From contig NZ_JAQQWS010000022.1 of assembly GCF_028610675.1 (NCBI RefSeq), positions 1 to 34,317 of the forward strand: a stretch of 34,317 bases of DNA, given 5' to 3'. This stretch comes from Alkalihalobacillus pseudalcaliphilus. Lineage in GTDB: Bacteria > Bacillota > Bacilli > Bacillales > Bacillaceae_D. Positions within the stretch are counted from its first letter, which is position 1. Every line of letters begins with the position of its first letter. Positions 15,539 to 24,235 of the stretch are shown here, one piece after another. The notes below the pieces were generated by a model. The model did no database searches, was not told the origin of the DNA, and saw only the letters and a list, made by a program, of their open reading frames with translations. The position numbers were made by a program, and so were the translations under genes.

Positions 15539-16095
15539 TGACCTTCCTCCTCTTTAAAAACCTCTGAGAGCGCTTCGGCAAACTCCTGAGCTTGTATATG
15601 GAAGGTTTGCAGCCGACGATGAAGCTGCTTGCCATTCGCATAACCAATCTTTAGTTTTTCACCTAACTTCTCTCGTCGCTGTCTAGCTAGTGGTCCAGCG
15701 ATTAATCCTGCTTGTAATAAATCCTGCCTCGTAATCATTTCCTCTGGTGCATCATACTGCTCACGAATATCTTGTAGAGCTTGTCTAATTGAATCTGGCG
15801 AAGCATTTTCGACACCGAGATTTCCGCCTCGCTTAGACAGAGCTTCTTTTTTAGTCAAAAAAGCATGCTTGCAACCATTGACTCGATTTTCGATAATTTT
15901 TCGAATCCGTTCCCCTGGATAATCCGGGTCCGTTAATATAATTACACCACGCCTTTGCTGAGCTAACTCAATTTGACGTAGCGTTGATTCATTTATTGCA
16001 GAGCCGTTTGTCTCAATCGTATCCGCATCTACTGCTCGTTTGATTGCAACGGTATCATCACGACCTTCTACGACAATCACTTCTTTTACTTTCAT
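15535..16095 (-). CDS. rnmV: Ribonuclease M5
   Basis: RNase M5 makes the final cuts that mature 5S rRNA from its precursor, working with ribosomal protein L18. The 186-aa product has an N-terminal Toprim domain with VVEGRDDTVAIKRAVDAD (Glu11), TNGSAIN, and ILTDPDYPGERIRKII (Asp-x-Asp), then the family's C-terminal domain. It overlaps ksgA by 4 nt. The pairing with ksgA is the conserved Bacillus arrangement and links two rRNA maturation steps. Confidence 0.97.
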   Translation of the reverse strand: MKVKEVIVVEGRDDTVAIKRAVDADTIETNGSAINESTLRQIELAQQRRGVIILTDPDYPGERIRKIIENRVNGCKHAFLTKKEALSKRGGNLGVENASPDSIRQALQDIREQYDAPEEMITRQDLLQAGLIAGPLARQRREKLGEKLKIGYANGKQLHRRLQTFHIQAQEFAEALSEVFKEEEGQ

Positions 16096-16224
16096 TCTCT
16101 TTGCACCTTCAATCCCACAATGGCGAATAACTTACATGTATTGATGTAAAGCCCTTCTCAATAGTTTCTTTATTTTATCACTTTTTATGAAAAGATCCTA
16201 CCTAGTCTAAAATAAGCGATTCAT

Positions 16225-16268
16225 CCAAAAAAACGCGACATAAGAGATCTCTCTCCCACATCGCGTTC
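16225..16268 (-). terminator. Rho-independent terminator after the YabE-like gene
   Basis: On minus AACGCGA and TCGCGTT form the outer stem around an inner AGAGATCTCT palindrome, followed by TTTTTGG. Confidence 0.83.
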
Positions 16269-16307
16269 ATGTACACTCATTCAGACGAATGACCAAATAT
16301 TCTGGAT

Positions 16308-17552
16308 CTAATCTAGAACCGTAATCTTCACTTGCTTACGTCCCCAACGCTGTGCTTCCGCTTTGGTAGGTACGTGTACATCAATTTTATTGCCATTAAT
16401 CGACCCACCTGTATCACCTGCAATGGCAATACCATATCCTTCTACTTCAACTCGACTTCCGAGTGGAATGACATTCGGATCAACAGCAATGACTTTCATA
16501 TTCGGATTATTTTTTAAATTAATGCCTGTTGCGGTAATACCACTACAACCATTACAACCAGCTGTATAAGCCGTCGCTGTAACCGTAAAGGTTTTACCAT
16601 CAGACTTATTGTTTGAAGATTCACTTGCACTTGAATTGGCTGCAGATTGAGAAGGTGTTGTACTTCTAGCAACCTGGACAGGCTTCGGTTTTGTTCCCAC
16701 TGCCACTACTCGATCCTGGCTTTCTGAAACCGTCTCTTCCTTAACCAATTCCCGCGAAACTTCTTCGCCATCCTCTAGGATCACTTCGTAATGCTTCTTC
16801 ACTTTTCCTTCAGAGCCAGCATTGACAACTTTTTCAGTTCCTGACTCAAGCGAATCGTCCTTTTGAGTCACTGTCCCAAAAGATACCGCTTCCTCCACTA
16901 CATCGGTGACTTTTTCTACACGCACTATCTGGATCTGTGCGTCTTTATCTAGTTTTTCTTCGAGTGCAGGCTCTACACGATCAAGCTCACCTAAAGATAC
17001 ATCTTCTTTTTCTAAAAAGTCAGCGACAGTCGTCGAAGTTGTCCAAAACTCCTGTTGTTCACCGTCACTTGATATTACGACTTGGAAGGCAGATTCAAAT
17101 AGAACCTCCAAGCTCTCTGTTATGTCAGTCGTAACTGCCGGAAATATATGGTCATGTTCTGTATATGTGATATTTAACTCTGCAAAAAGAGCCTCGACTG
17201 TGTCTTCGATCGTCCACACGGTCTCTTGTTTTCCATCAATTGTCACAAGTACTTCCTTCGCCTGTTTCCAAACAACCTCCATACTATCTGTGATTTCTGT
17301 CTCTAATGCCGGTTCAATGAGATCATGCTCTTGGACATCCCAATTATGCTCCATCATGAAATCAGCAAGCGTGTTAGCATGGGTATCATATACCAATACT
17401 TCACCATCAATACTAATCTCAACAGTGGCCTTTGTCACCTCGTATACAGCGTAAATAATTACGCCCACGAAGAGAATGAGACTAATGACGGAGATGAATA
17501 ATCCTTTTCCAGAAAATTTCGCTGGAAGAAGATTACGTATGTTTGCTTCCAT
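16308..17552 (-). CDS. yabE: YabE-like cell-wall protein: DUF348 x3, G5 and 3D domains
   Basis: This is a resuscitation-promoting-factor-like (Sps) wall hydrolase, probably a lytic transglycosylase acting on peptidoglycan outside the membrane. The 414-aa product has an N-terminal membrane segment at about 17-40, three DUF348 repeats (about 44-84, 101-141, 158-198), a G5 domain (about 205-285), a Ser/Thr/Asn-rich linker, and a C-terminal 3D domain with TATAYTAGCNGC, VIPLGSRVEVEGYG and AGDTGGSINGNKIDVHV, which carries the conserved Asp residues. GAGGAG lies 8 nt before the ATG. A consensus-like sigma-A promoter precedes it, and a terminator isolates it from rnmV. Confidence 0.93.
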   Translation of the reverse strand: MEANIRNLLPAKFSGKGLFISVISLILFVGVIIYAVYEVTKATVEISIDGEVLVYDTHANTLADFMMEHNWDVQEHDLIEPALETEITDSMEVVWKQAKEVLVTIDGKQETVWTIEDTVEALFAELNITYTEHDHIFPAVTTDITESLEVLFESAFQVVISSDGEQQEFWTTSTTVADFLEKEDVSLGELDRVEPALEEKLDKDAQIQIVRVEKVTDVVEEAVSFGTVTQKDDSLESGTEKVVNAGSEGKVKKHYEVILEDGEEVSRELVKEETVSESQDRVVAVGTKPKPVQVARSTTPSQSAANSSASESSNNKSDGKTFTVTATAYTAGCNGCSGITATGINLKNNPNMKVIAVDPNVIPLGSRVEVEGYGIAIAGDTGGSINGNKIDVHVPTKAEAQRWGRKQVKITVLD

Positions 17553-17582
17553 GTCATAAACTCCTCTCTCTCAACGCTCCGA

Positions 17583-17612
17583 ATTATAAACACTGACCTC
17601 CTCTTTTGTCAA
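17583..17612 (-). promoter_or_regulatory. Sigma-A promoter of the YabE-like gene
   Basis: On minus a perfect TTGACA (17607-17612), an 18-nt spacer and a perfect TATAAT (17583-17588) lie about 30 nt before the start codon. Confidence 0.8.
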
Positions 17613-17905
17613 CTTTATATTTAACTACTCTCCTTGCATGTTGTTCATTATCCAATAAAAATCACACAAAGAAAATAAATAAATATCGACAAGTCCACTC
17701 TATGCAAATCGCCCAAATTGTAGAACAAAAGCGAAATCGTTGTAAAGAAGACAAGCAGGAACAAAAAACGACAAAAACATTGTCATATTGAGTGTTTGCC
17801 CGTCTCCCTTTCTCTACATCATTTTGCAAAATGTCATCAAGATGTAATCTATATTACAAGGTGAACGACTGGAAAATTAGACCGAAAATGGACAAGTTTG
17901 AACAT
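17613..17905. other. tatD-yabE gap with a cluster of palindromes
   Basis: No gene is credible here. Three palindromes stand side by side: CATTTTGCAAAATG (17820-17833), CATCAAGATG (17835-17844) and TGTAAT-CTAT-ATTACA (17843-17858). They lie between the tatD stop and the yabE promoter. No U-tract makes them a terminator, and I do not recognise the binding protein, if any. Confidence 0.45.
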
Positions 17906-18685
17906 TTATTTTTCTTCATTTTTTATCTTAAATAATTTTTTTGCATTCACTCTCGTTTGCGACGCCACTTCTTCATAAGTGAGTTCTCTCAGAGCGGCAA
18001 TTTCCTTAGCTACTAATTCGACATAGGCAGGCTCATTCCTTTTCCCACGATTTGGATGTGGAGCTAGATAAGGGCAATCCGTTTCAATTAATAATTTGTC
18101 CAAAGGCACTTCTTTTGCGACCATTTTTGGTTTTCTTGCATTTTTGAATGTAACTGGGCCTCCGAGTGAAATATGAAAATTCATGTCCAAACATTGTTTA
18201 GCAATCTCGACACTACCACCGAAACAATGCATAATCCCACCTACTTCACTTGCTCCCTCTTCTCTCAAAATATCAACGACATCCTGATCGGCATCCCTAT
18301 TATGAATAACGATCGGTAGTTGAACCTTCTTCGCTAATGCAATTTGTTGGCGGAAAACCTCTTTTTGCACATCCTTTGGTGACTTATCCCAATGGTAATC
18401 TAAGCCCATTTCCCCAAGAGCAACAATCTTAGGATGGGAGGCCAACTCTTCTAACCACTGCAAATGCTGCTCCGTCATATCGATAGCATCAACAGGGTGC
18501 CAGCCAACAGCTGCATATAAATAATCATATCTTTCTACGAGCTCAAGTGCACGACGAATCGTTTTTTCGTCAAATCCAACCACAACCATTTCCGATACAC
18601 CAGCTTGCTTAGCACGAGCTAACACTTCCTCCAGATCTTCATCAAATTGATCGGCATTTAAATGAACATGAGTATCAAATAACAC
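17906..18685 (-). CDS. tatD: TatD-family metal-dependent hydrolase (YabD)
   Basis: TatD proteins are metal-dependent nucleases of the amidohydrolase fold with 3'-5' exonuclease activity. The 259-aa product shows DTHVHLNADQF at the N-terminus, GEMGLDYHW with the metal-binding Glu, PIVIHNRDA, GIMHCFGGS and IETDCPYLAPHPNRGKRNEP, which together make the metal site. The start is GTG at 18685 with AAGGAG 10 nt upstream. It lies downstream of metS as in B. subtilis. Confidence 0.95.
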   Translation of the reverse strand: MLFDTHVHLNADQFDEDLEEVLARAKQAGVSEMVVVGFDEKTIRRALELVERYDYLYAAVGWHPVDAIDMTEQHLQWLEELASHPKIVALGEMGLDYHWDKSPKDVQKEVFRQQIALAKKVQLPIVIHNRDADQDVVDILREEGASEVGGIMHCFGGSVEIAKQCLDMNFHISLGGPVTFKNARKPKMVAKEVPLDKLLIETDCPYLAPHPNRGKRNEPAYVELVAKEIAALRELTYEEVASQTRVNAKKLFKIKNEEK

Positions 18686-18764
18686 GATGTTTACACTCCT
18701 TCATACTATCTGTCTCTAAACGTAACAAGTTCTTTACCACAGAAATTATTATCTTTATATAACA

Positions 18765-18792
18765 ATAGAGAGAAGAATTATCTTCTCTCTAT
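18765..18792 (-). terminator. Hairpin between metS and tatD
   Basis: ATAGAGAGAAGA (18765-18776) and TCTTCTCTCTAT (18781-18792) form a 12-bp perfect stem with a 4-nt loop. The downstream minus sequence is TGTTATATAAAG, only weakly U-rich, so this may be an attenuating or mRNA-stabilising hairpin and not a full terminator. Confidence 0.55.
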
Positions 18793-18849
18793 ATAACATT
18801 TTCATGACATTTACATATCACAGTCAACGATTACAGGAATTGGTAAACC

Positions 18850-20841
18850 CTATTTCACTCTCGCACCATTCGGTAACGTTCCATCAATCGTAGCAAGTTG
18901 CAGCTTTTTCCCTTTTGTTCCTGCCAAAATCATTCCTTGTGATAATTCTCCACGTAACTTTACAGGCTTCAGATTTGTAACACAAATGACTTTTTTGCCT
19001 ACAAGCTCTTGTGGCTCATAATATTTCGCTATACCAGAAACAACTTGGCGTTTTTCGAAGCCGACATCTAGCTGAATTTTTAATAAGCGATCCGCACCTT
19101 CAACCGGTTCTGCTTGAATCACCTCTGCAACATGAAGCTCCACCTTCGAAAAGTCTTCAATCGTAATTTCATTATCCTTTACAACCGGCTCAATCTCTTC
19201 CTTCTTCTCATCTTCGGTTACAAGTATGCCACCCATCATATGAACGATATGGGCTACTTCCTCTTTCACATCCAAACGAGGGAAGATTGGCTCCCCTTTA
19301 GTGACTTTAGTACCGGTAGGAATTTGTCCAAAGTTCGCTAACGAATCCCATGTTTTTTCGTTTTCGGAGATACCTAACTGCTTCCACATTTTGGTCGGTG
19401 TCTCCGTCATAAATGGCTGAATTAGAACTGAAACGTAACGAAGTGCTTCCGCTAAATGATACATAACTGAACCTAACTCTTCTCTTCTTGCTTCATCCTT
19501 AGCTAGCATCCATGGGCTTGTTTCATCAATATATTTATTCGTTCTGCTGACCATTTGCCAAATCGCTGTTAAGGCAACTGAAAACTCCATTTCTTCCATC
19601 GCATCCTCTACTTTTACAACTGTCGCTTCAATAAGCTCAAGTAACGGTGCGTCAAACGGTGTTGCATCTTTGACATAGGCCGGAATTTCACCGTCAAAAT
19701 ACTTATTAACCATCGCAACCGTTCGATTAAGTAGATTACCTAAATCATTCGCTAAATCAAAGTTTACACGGTCAACAAATCCTTCCGGCGTAAATGTCCC
19801 ATCTGAACCAAATGGTACTTCTCGTAATAAATAATAACGAAGAGCATCTAATCCATAACGGTCGATTAATGGTACAGGATCAACGACATTACCTTTTGAT
19901 TTAGACATCTTACCATCTTTCATCAATAACCAACCATGTCCGAACACTTTATTTGGTAGAGGTTGATCAAGTGCCATTAACATAATGGGCCAATAAATCG
20001 TATGGAATCGGACAATTTCTTTTCCGACTAAATGAACGTCAGCTGGCCAGTATTTTTGGTAAAGAGCGTCATCATCCTTCCCGTAATTTAGGGCAGTAAT
20101 ATAGTTACAAAGGGCATCAATCCATACATAAATGACATGCTTTGGATTACTTGGTACTTGTACCCCCCAAGAATATGAAGTTCTTGATACCGCTAGATCC
20201 TCTAAGCCTGGCTTAATAAAATTATTAATCATTTCTTTCTTACGCGATTCTGGTTGGATAAAGGATGGATTCTCCTCATAATACTTCAATAACCGATCGG
20301 CATATTTACTCATTCTAAAGAAATAAGACTCTTCTCTTACCTTCTCTACGGGATGACCACTATCCGGGCTCTTTCCGCCAATTATTTCACCATTCTCATC
20401 CTTCATAAGATCAACAAGCTGGAGCTCTGTATAAAAGGTTTCATCCGGAACTGAATACCAGCCTTCATATTCATCTAAATAGATGTCCCCTTGCTCTAAA
20501 AAGCGTTCAAAGATTTCTGCAACCATTTCCTTGTGGCGCTCATCTGTTGTACGAATAAAATCATCATACGAAATATCAAGTTTATTCCAAAGCTGCTTAA
20601 TACCTGTAACGATCTCATCCACAAATTCTTTTGGCGTTTGACCTTTTGCCTGTGCTTTTTGTTCAATTTTCTGACCATGTTCATCTGTGCCTGTTAAATA
20701 CCGAACATCATATCCTCGAATACGCTTATAACGAGCCATCGCATCACCAGCGACTGTCGTATACGCATGTCCAATATGAAGCTTATCACTTGGATAATAA
20801 ATCGGGGTTGTAATATAGAAGCTTTTCTTTTCTTGTGTCAT
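18850..20841 (-). CDS. metS: Methionyl-tRNA synthetase
   Basis: MetRS charges tRNA-Met with methionine. The 663-aa product has the class I signatures KLHIGHAYT near residue 24 and KMSKSKGN near 310, the anticodon-binding region with LANDLGNLLNRT, and a C-terminal tRNA-binding OB fold (DFSKVELHVAEVI onward, about 565-663) as in the long Bacillus enzyme. I chose the ATG at 20841, 8 nt after AGAGGAGG; a 9-codon extension upstream lacks a site. A T-box leader precedes it, so expression should rise when tRNA-Met is uncharged. Confidence 0.98.
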   Translation of the reverse strand: MTQEKKSFYITTPIYYPSDKLHIGHAYTTVAGDAMARYKRIRGYDVRYLTGTDEHGQKIEQKAQAKGQTPKEFVDEIVTGIKQLWNKLDISYDDFIRTTDERHKEMVAEIFERFLEQGDIYLDEYEGWYSVPDETFYTELQLVDLMKDENGEIIGGKSPDSGHPVEKVREESYFFRMSKYADRLLKYYEENPSFIQPESRKKEMINNFIKPGLEDLAVSRTSYSWGVQVPSNPKHVIYVWIDALCNYITALNYGKDDDALYQKYWPADVHLVGKEIVRFHTIYWPIMLMALDQPLPNKVFGHGWLLMKDGKMSKSKGNVVDPVPLIDRYGLDALRYYLLREVPFGSDGTFTPEGFVDRVNFDLANDLGNLLNRTVAMVNKYFDGEIPAYVKDATPFDAPLLELIEATVVKVEDAMEEMEFSVALTAIWQMVSRTNKYIDETSPWMLAKDEARREELGSVMYHLAEALRYVSVLIQPFMTETPTKMWKQLGISENEKTWDSLANFGQIPTGTKVTKGEPIFPRLDVKEEVAHIVHMMGGILVTEDEKKEEIEPVVKDNEITIEDFSKVELHVAEVIQAEPVEGADRLLKIQLDVGFEKRQVVSGIAKYYEPQELVGKKVICVTNLKPVKLRGELSQGMILAGTKGKKLQLATIDGTLPNGARVK

Positions 20842-20877
20842 TAATAGTGCCTCCTCTGGCCTTTTCATTTAAAGCAT

Positions 20878-21190
20878 ATAAAAAAGCCCTCATCCAACAT
20901 GGGACGAGAGCATACTCACGTGGTACCACCCAATTTTCCCTTCTATTATATAGAAGAGCTCAAAAGTCATAGGACTCCTGTTAACGCCAGCTACGTTACA
21001 CGCTTATGCCATTTGAAGCGACACTCGCATATAAATTCCTCCGAGACCATCTTCTAACGTGGATTTATACTGGTTTTCAGCTTCCCCAGCTCTCTACACA
21101 AGTAATGATTTACTTGCTAATAAATCTCAGGCAGTTATACTCATCTCTTCATCGGACATTGATATTTCTTTCATTCTTTCCAATATTGTA
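20878..21190 (-). ncRNA. T-box leader (tRNA-Met-responsive) of metS
   Basis: On minus the leader contains a GATGAAGAGATGAGTA stem I segment, an AGAGAGCTGGGG loop region followed by GCTGAAAACC, the T-box proper GGGTGGTACCACG (20919-20932), and a terminator stem CTCGTCC/GGATGAG (20889-20908) followed by GGGCTTTTTT. An AUG at 21048-21050 in GAAGAUGGUC is the likely Met specifier codon. These parts are in the expected order for a T-box riboswitch that reads through when uncharged tRNA-Met binds. Confidence 0.93.
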
Positions 21191-21195
21191 ACCAA

Positions 21196-21225
21196 AATAT
21201 ACCGAACAATCAATAAAACTGTCAA
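21196..21225 (-). promoter_or_regulatory. Sigma-A promoter of the metS T-box leader
   Basis: On minus a perfect TTGACA (21220-21225), an 18-nt spacer and TATATT (21196-21201) start the leader at about 21189. The -35 hexamer overlaps the stop codon of the upstream herA-like gene (21222-21224). Confidence 0.75.
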
Positions 21226-23048
21226 GAACGATCATATATATAAGCAAATGGTGTTTGCTTTTCCTGTAAATAACCTTCTTTGCTTAAGTTTTTCAACTGT
21301 GCCTTCCATTGTTTGATGTCCCAAGACTTTGATGCTTTTTTATTTAGTTCATTAAGCTGGTTCATGATTTGAACTTCTGTTAATGGAAGAAACTCATCTA
21401 AAGCATCCATTAATTCTTTAGCATCTAGTTCAGTTCTTTGTTCTAATTCATCAAAAGGGTTCGTTGTGTGAGGGCTTGACGAATGGGCTAGCCGGATTCT
21501 AACAGCGATGGTTCTTCCCATAATCGCAGAAGATACAAAAACATCCCCCGATCGTAAATAAGGAAGCCTTTTCCCTTCTTCTGCTGTTAAATCCGTTTCT
21601 TCCTTAATCGTTTGAATATCCGTTCCCCTTACCGTTCGAAATACAAATTTTGAATTAAGCTGTGCGGTTATCGTTTCATCTAAAAGGGTTGGCCTTTGAG
21701 TGGCAAAAATAAGAAACACACCATACTTTCTACCTTCTTGGGCAATTTCTTTTAAAACTGATTTTGAAGGTGCTTCATATCCCTTTGGTGCAAAATTGTG
21801 AGCCTCATCTGTTACAATGACAAACGGCGGGAAAAATTCCGCTTGTTTTTGTTGCAGTCGGGCATCTTTAAATGAACGTCGTTTCCCATAGAGCGAGCCA
21901 ATGACATAGCTTGAGAACACTTGTAATAACCAAACTGCTCCCTGTATAACGACGAGCTTACCTGCTTGTAAGCCTTGTTCAATCATACGTATATGATGCT
22001 GAAAAAGCCCAGCTTGATAAAGCCTATTCAAGCGCCACTGAATGCCTTTTACTGATGATAGTGGCAAACTACCAAATTGGTCTAATAATTTCTTAAACGT
22101 TTGATACCGTTGGATTTCCTCTTTCGACATCCCTCCATCATGTAATATTCCATCTAATTTTTGTTTGCCAATTTCCAATGCCTCAGCAAGGTTCGCGACG
22201 CGATCACTAAATGATTGATAACTATCCTTCCTTTTATGAACGGATTGAATGACATTCACCATTGATTCTGTTAATGTACCAGACGCTCCTAATAGCCTCT
22301 CTACATCACGTGTTGATAAAGCGGAAAAATCGACGCCTACATCACGCCCAATTTGCGTAACGATATACTGTTCTTTAAAGTGAGGCCCTTCCTCATTTTC
22401 TTGAACGGAAAAGCTCATTTCAAAATGAGGATCAAAAACAACCGTAGGGATTTTGAGTTTCATTAACTCCTCGAGCATGACTCTTAATCCGAAAGACTTC
22501 CCCGATCCAGAACCGCCAAATACACCTATATGAGGGTATTGTTGCATCGATCGAATATCAAAAATAAATGGGACTCCTTTTTGCACACGCGCCTTTTCGT
22601 CCTCTTGGATTTGTACTAAACCTTGTAACTCAGCTGGAAGTGTATCACTTACATATTCTGTTGACTTAATTTCCCCAAGGATCATTCCTTTTTCAGCCGT
22701 TGTCTGCACTAAAAGAGATTCAATTTCCTTAAAATGAGGGTGCCGCACATGTGCACCTGTTTGAATCGGATGAATGGCTTCTTCAAATAAACGTACTTTG
22801 GCAAGGTGAATATCATCTGCACCAATATCATAGCCAATATGCTCTAATGTTTTAAGCACTCCATCATCAACAAGTCCTTTATCAAACCCCATAGGAATAT
22901 AACGATTATAAGAAAATGTTTCAACAACCTCTCCTTTAGGCTTACTTAAAATGTCGTCCTCAATAATTAACAGTTCATTCATTTTGAATTTATGCTCTTT
23001 TGAAGCAACATACACCTCATGTTGTGTTGTAATCCCTACTATTTGCAT
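21222..23048 (-). CDS. herA: HerA-family hexameric DNA translocase/helicase
   Basis: HerA ATPases (FtsK/HerA superfamily) form hexamers that pump DNA and activate the NurA nuclease for end resection. The 608-aa product has an N-terminal HAS-barrel-like region (about 1-110), Walker A VFGGSGSGKS at 176-185, a DPHFE strand at 206-210, Walker B FVIVTDEAHNFAP near 408-420, the EGRKYGVFLIFATQRPT segment, and a helical C-terminus. The ATG has GGAGGAG upstream. It starts 16 nt after a NurA gene, which supports the assignment. The pair is absent between metS and abrB in B. subtilis. Role here is inferred: DNA repair or phage defence. Confidence 0.88.
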   Translation of the reverse strand: MQIVGITTQHEVYVASKEHKFKMNELLIIEDDILSKPKGEVVETFSYNRYIPMGFDKGLVDDGVLKTLEHIGYDIGADDIHLAKVRLFEEAIHPIQTGAHVRHPHFKEIESLLVQTTAEKGMILGEIKSTEYVSDTLPAELQGLVQIQEDEKARVQKGVPFIFDIRSMQQYPHIGVFGGSGSGKSFGLRVMLEELMKLKIPTVVFDPHFEMSFSVQENEEGPHFKEQYIVTQIGRDVGVDFSALSTRDVERLLGASGTLTESMVNVIQSVHKRKDSYQSFSDRVANLAEALEIGKQKLDGILHDGGMSKEEIQRYQTFKKLLDQFGSLPLSSVKGIQWRLNRLYQAGLFQHHIRMIEQGLQAGKLVVIQGAVWLLQVFSSYVIGSLYGKRRSFKDARLQQKQAEFFPPFVIVTDEAHNFAPKGYEAPSKSVLKEIAQEGRKYGVFLIFATQRPTLLDETITAQLNSKFVFRTVRGTDIQTIKEETDLTAEEGKRLPYLRSGDVFVSSAIMGRTIAVRIRLAHSSSPHTTNPFDELEQRTELDAKELMDALDEFLPLTEVQIMNQLNELNKKASKSWDIKQWKAQLKNLSKEGYLQEKQTPFAYIYDRS

Positions 23049-23064
23049 AATCTAACTCCTCCTA

Positions 23065-24030
23065 TTAATAAGGTCTCCACTGTCTTTTCTTCTTTAATAA
23101 TCGCTGCTGTAGCTCTGTATCCATATACTGCTCTACTAACGCTTCTACCAACTGATCTGTTAGCCTAATTTCACGATCAATATGATCTAACCACAGCGGA
23201 ATGCCTCGGCCATCCTTAGGTGTTAGTGCCGCTAAGATACGTGCAATTTCCCACTTTTGTTCGGCTTGTTCCTCTAACATATCATATCCTGTCATTTGTG
23301 GATCGAGACCAAATCTCACCCAAACAGATTGTAATCCAGCCTTATGTTGTATTTCTTCTATATAAATAGCTTCACCTTGATTTAATACACCAAATAATAT
23401 ATCACGATCATACGTATAGGCCTTTTCTAACCCTTTAAAGCTTTCTGTTTTAATTAAATTCTCCGTCGTGATCTCTTCAGATACTCCGACTAAAATCACA
23501 TCATCTTCCAAGGCTTTTTTCTTTAGGCGCTCCCATGCATCTTTAGCATCAATACGATAATGGTATAAAGCACCATCCATCATCAATAACTTGACTTTAT
23601 GCTTATCGATTAATTCGTAGGCAGCCTCAAGCTCTAATTTGGCTAATAGATGTGAGCGCTTCTTTTTCGTGTGACTTTCTTCTTCTACCTTTTCATTTCC
23701 TTCTTCCTCTAATAAAGGAAAGAAAACATCTGAATTTTGATAAGACTCTCCACTCGTTGCTTTTGCTAGTGCTTGAAAAAAGTAAATCACATGAGGAGGT
23801 TCTCCCTTTGTTTGATTAACTGATCCGTCAACACCTGCAACAAGGCCACCCTCTAACCAATTAATTAGGTCTTCTGTGGTAATGGGAGATATTTGTCGAA
23901 TAATAGCCTGCGATATTGTCAATTTATGTCGAATATCTGTATAATCCGTATTAGTAGACTTATATTTTTGTCGAAAGCCCTGGTTTACTTTATTAATCTT
24001 CTTTAAAAAGTCCTGGTTAATTGTTAACAA
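23065..24030 (-). CDS. nurA: NurA-domain nuclease
   Basis: NurA is an RNase H-fold 5'-3' nuclease that works inside a HerA hexamer. The 321-aa product shows VAGVDGSVNQ with the likely metal-binding Asp68, a Glu-rich helix KLELEAAYELI (131-141), LLMMDGALYHYR with Asp152, and a C-terminal TDQLVEALVEQYM helix. The position usually occupied by a Lys/Ser after VGVS reads VGVSEE (about 181-186). An acidic, low-complexity insert (109-125) separates two core strands. The start is TTG at 24030 with AAGGGG 11 nt upstream, which is rather far, so the exact start is uncertain. It is divergent from abrB across 205 bp. Confidence 0.85.
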   Translation of the reverse strand: MLTINQDFLKKINKVNQGFRQKYKSTNTDYTDIRHKLTISQAIIRQISPITTEDLINWLEGGLVAGVDGSVNQTKGEPPHVIYFFQALAKATSGESYQNSDVFFPLLEEEGNEKVEEESHTKKKRSHLLAKLELEAAYELIDKHKVKLLMMDGALYHYRIDAKDAWERLKKKALEDDVILVGVSEEITTENLIKTESFKGLEKAYTYDRDILFGVLNQGEAIYIEEIQHKAGLQSVWVRFGLDPQMTGYDMLEEQAEQKWEIARILAALTPKDGRGIPLWLDHIDREIRLTDQLVEALVEQYMDTELQQRLLKKKRQWRPY

Positions 24031-24133
24031 TTTTATCCATACCCCTTTTTTGAAAATCCTAATTTAATAAGGTTCTTTGAATTTTTCACACGATATCACC
24101 ACAAAAAAATATACGGAATTCAAGAAATATTAT

Positions 24134-24162
24134 TTGACTTGTTTTGGAAACATTGGTATTCT
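24134..24162 (+). promoter_or_regulatory. Sigma-A promoter of abrB
   Basis: TTGACT (24134-24139), a 17-nt spacer and TATTCT (24157-24162) lie about 75 nt before the abrB start. Confidence 0.7.
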
Positions 24163-24179
24163 TAGTTCAGATAGAAAAA

Positions 24180-24197
24180 TGTCGAATAATGACACAC
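24180..24197 (+). promoter_or_regulatory. Spo0A box(es) downstream of the abrB promoter
   Basis: TGTCGAA (24180-24186) matches the 0A box, and TGACACA follows in a partial second box. The arrangement TGTCGAA-TAA-TGACACA just after the transcription start resembles the B. subtilis abrB operator, where phosphorylated Spo0A shuts abrB off. Confidence 0.75.
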
Positions 24198-24235
24198 ATT
24201 ATCATATATTAATAGTCTGAGAGGAGACAATTATT

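Noticed and set aside
17606..17791. A 61-codon plus-strand frame between tatD and yabE
   Set aside because: It overlaps the yabE promoter, lacks a ribosome site and has a composition like random AT-rich DNA.
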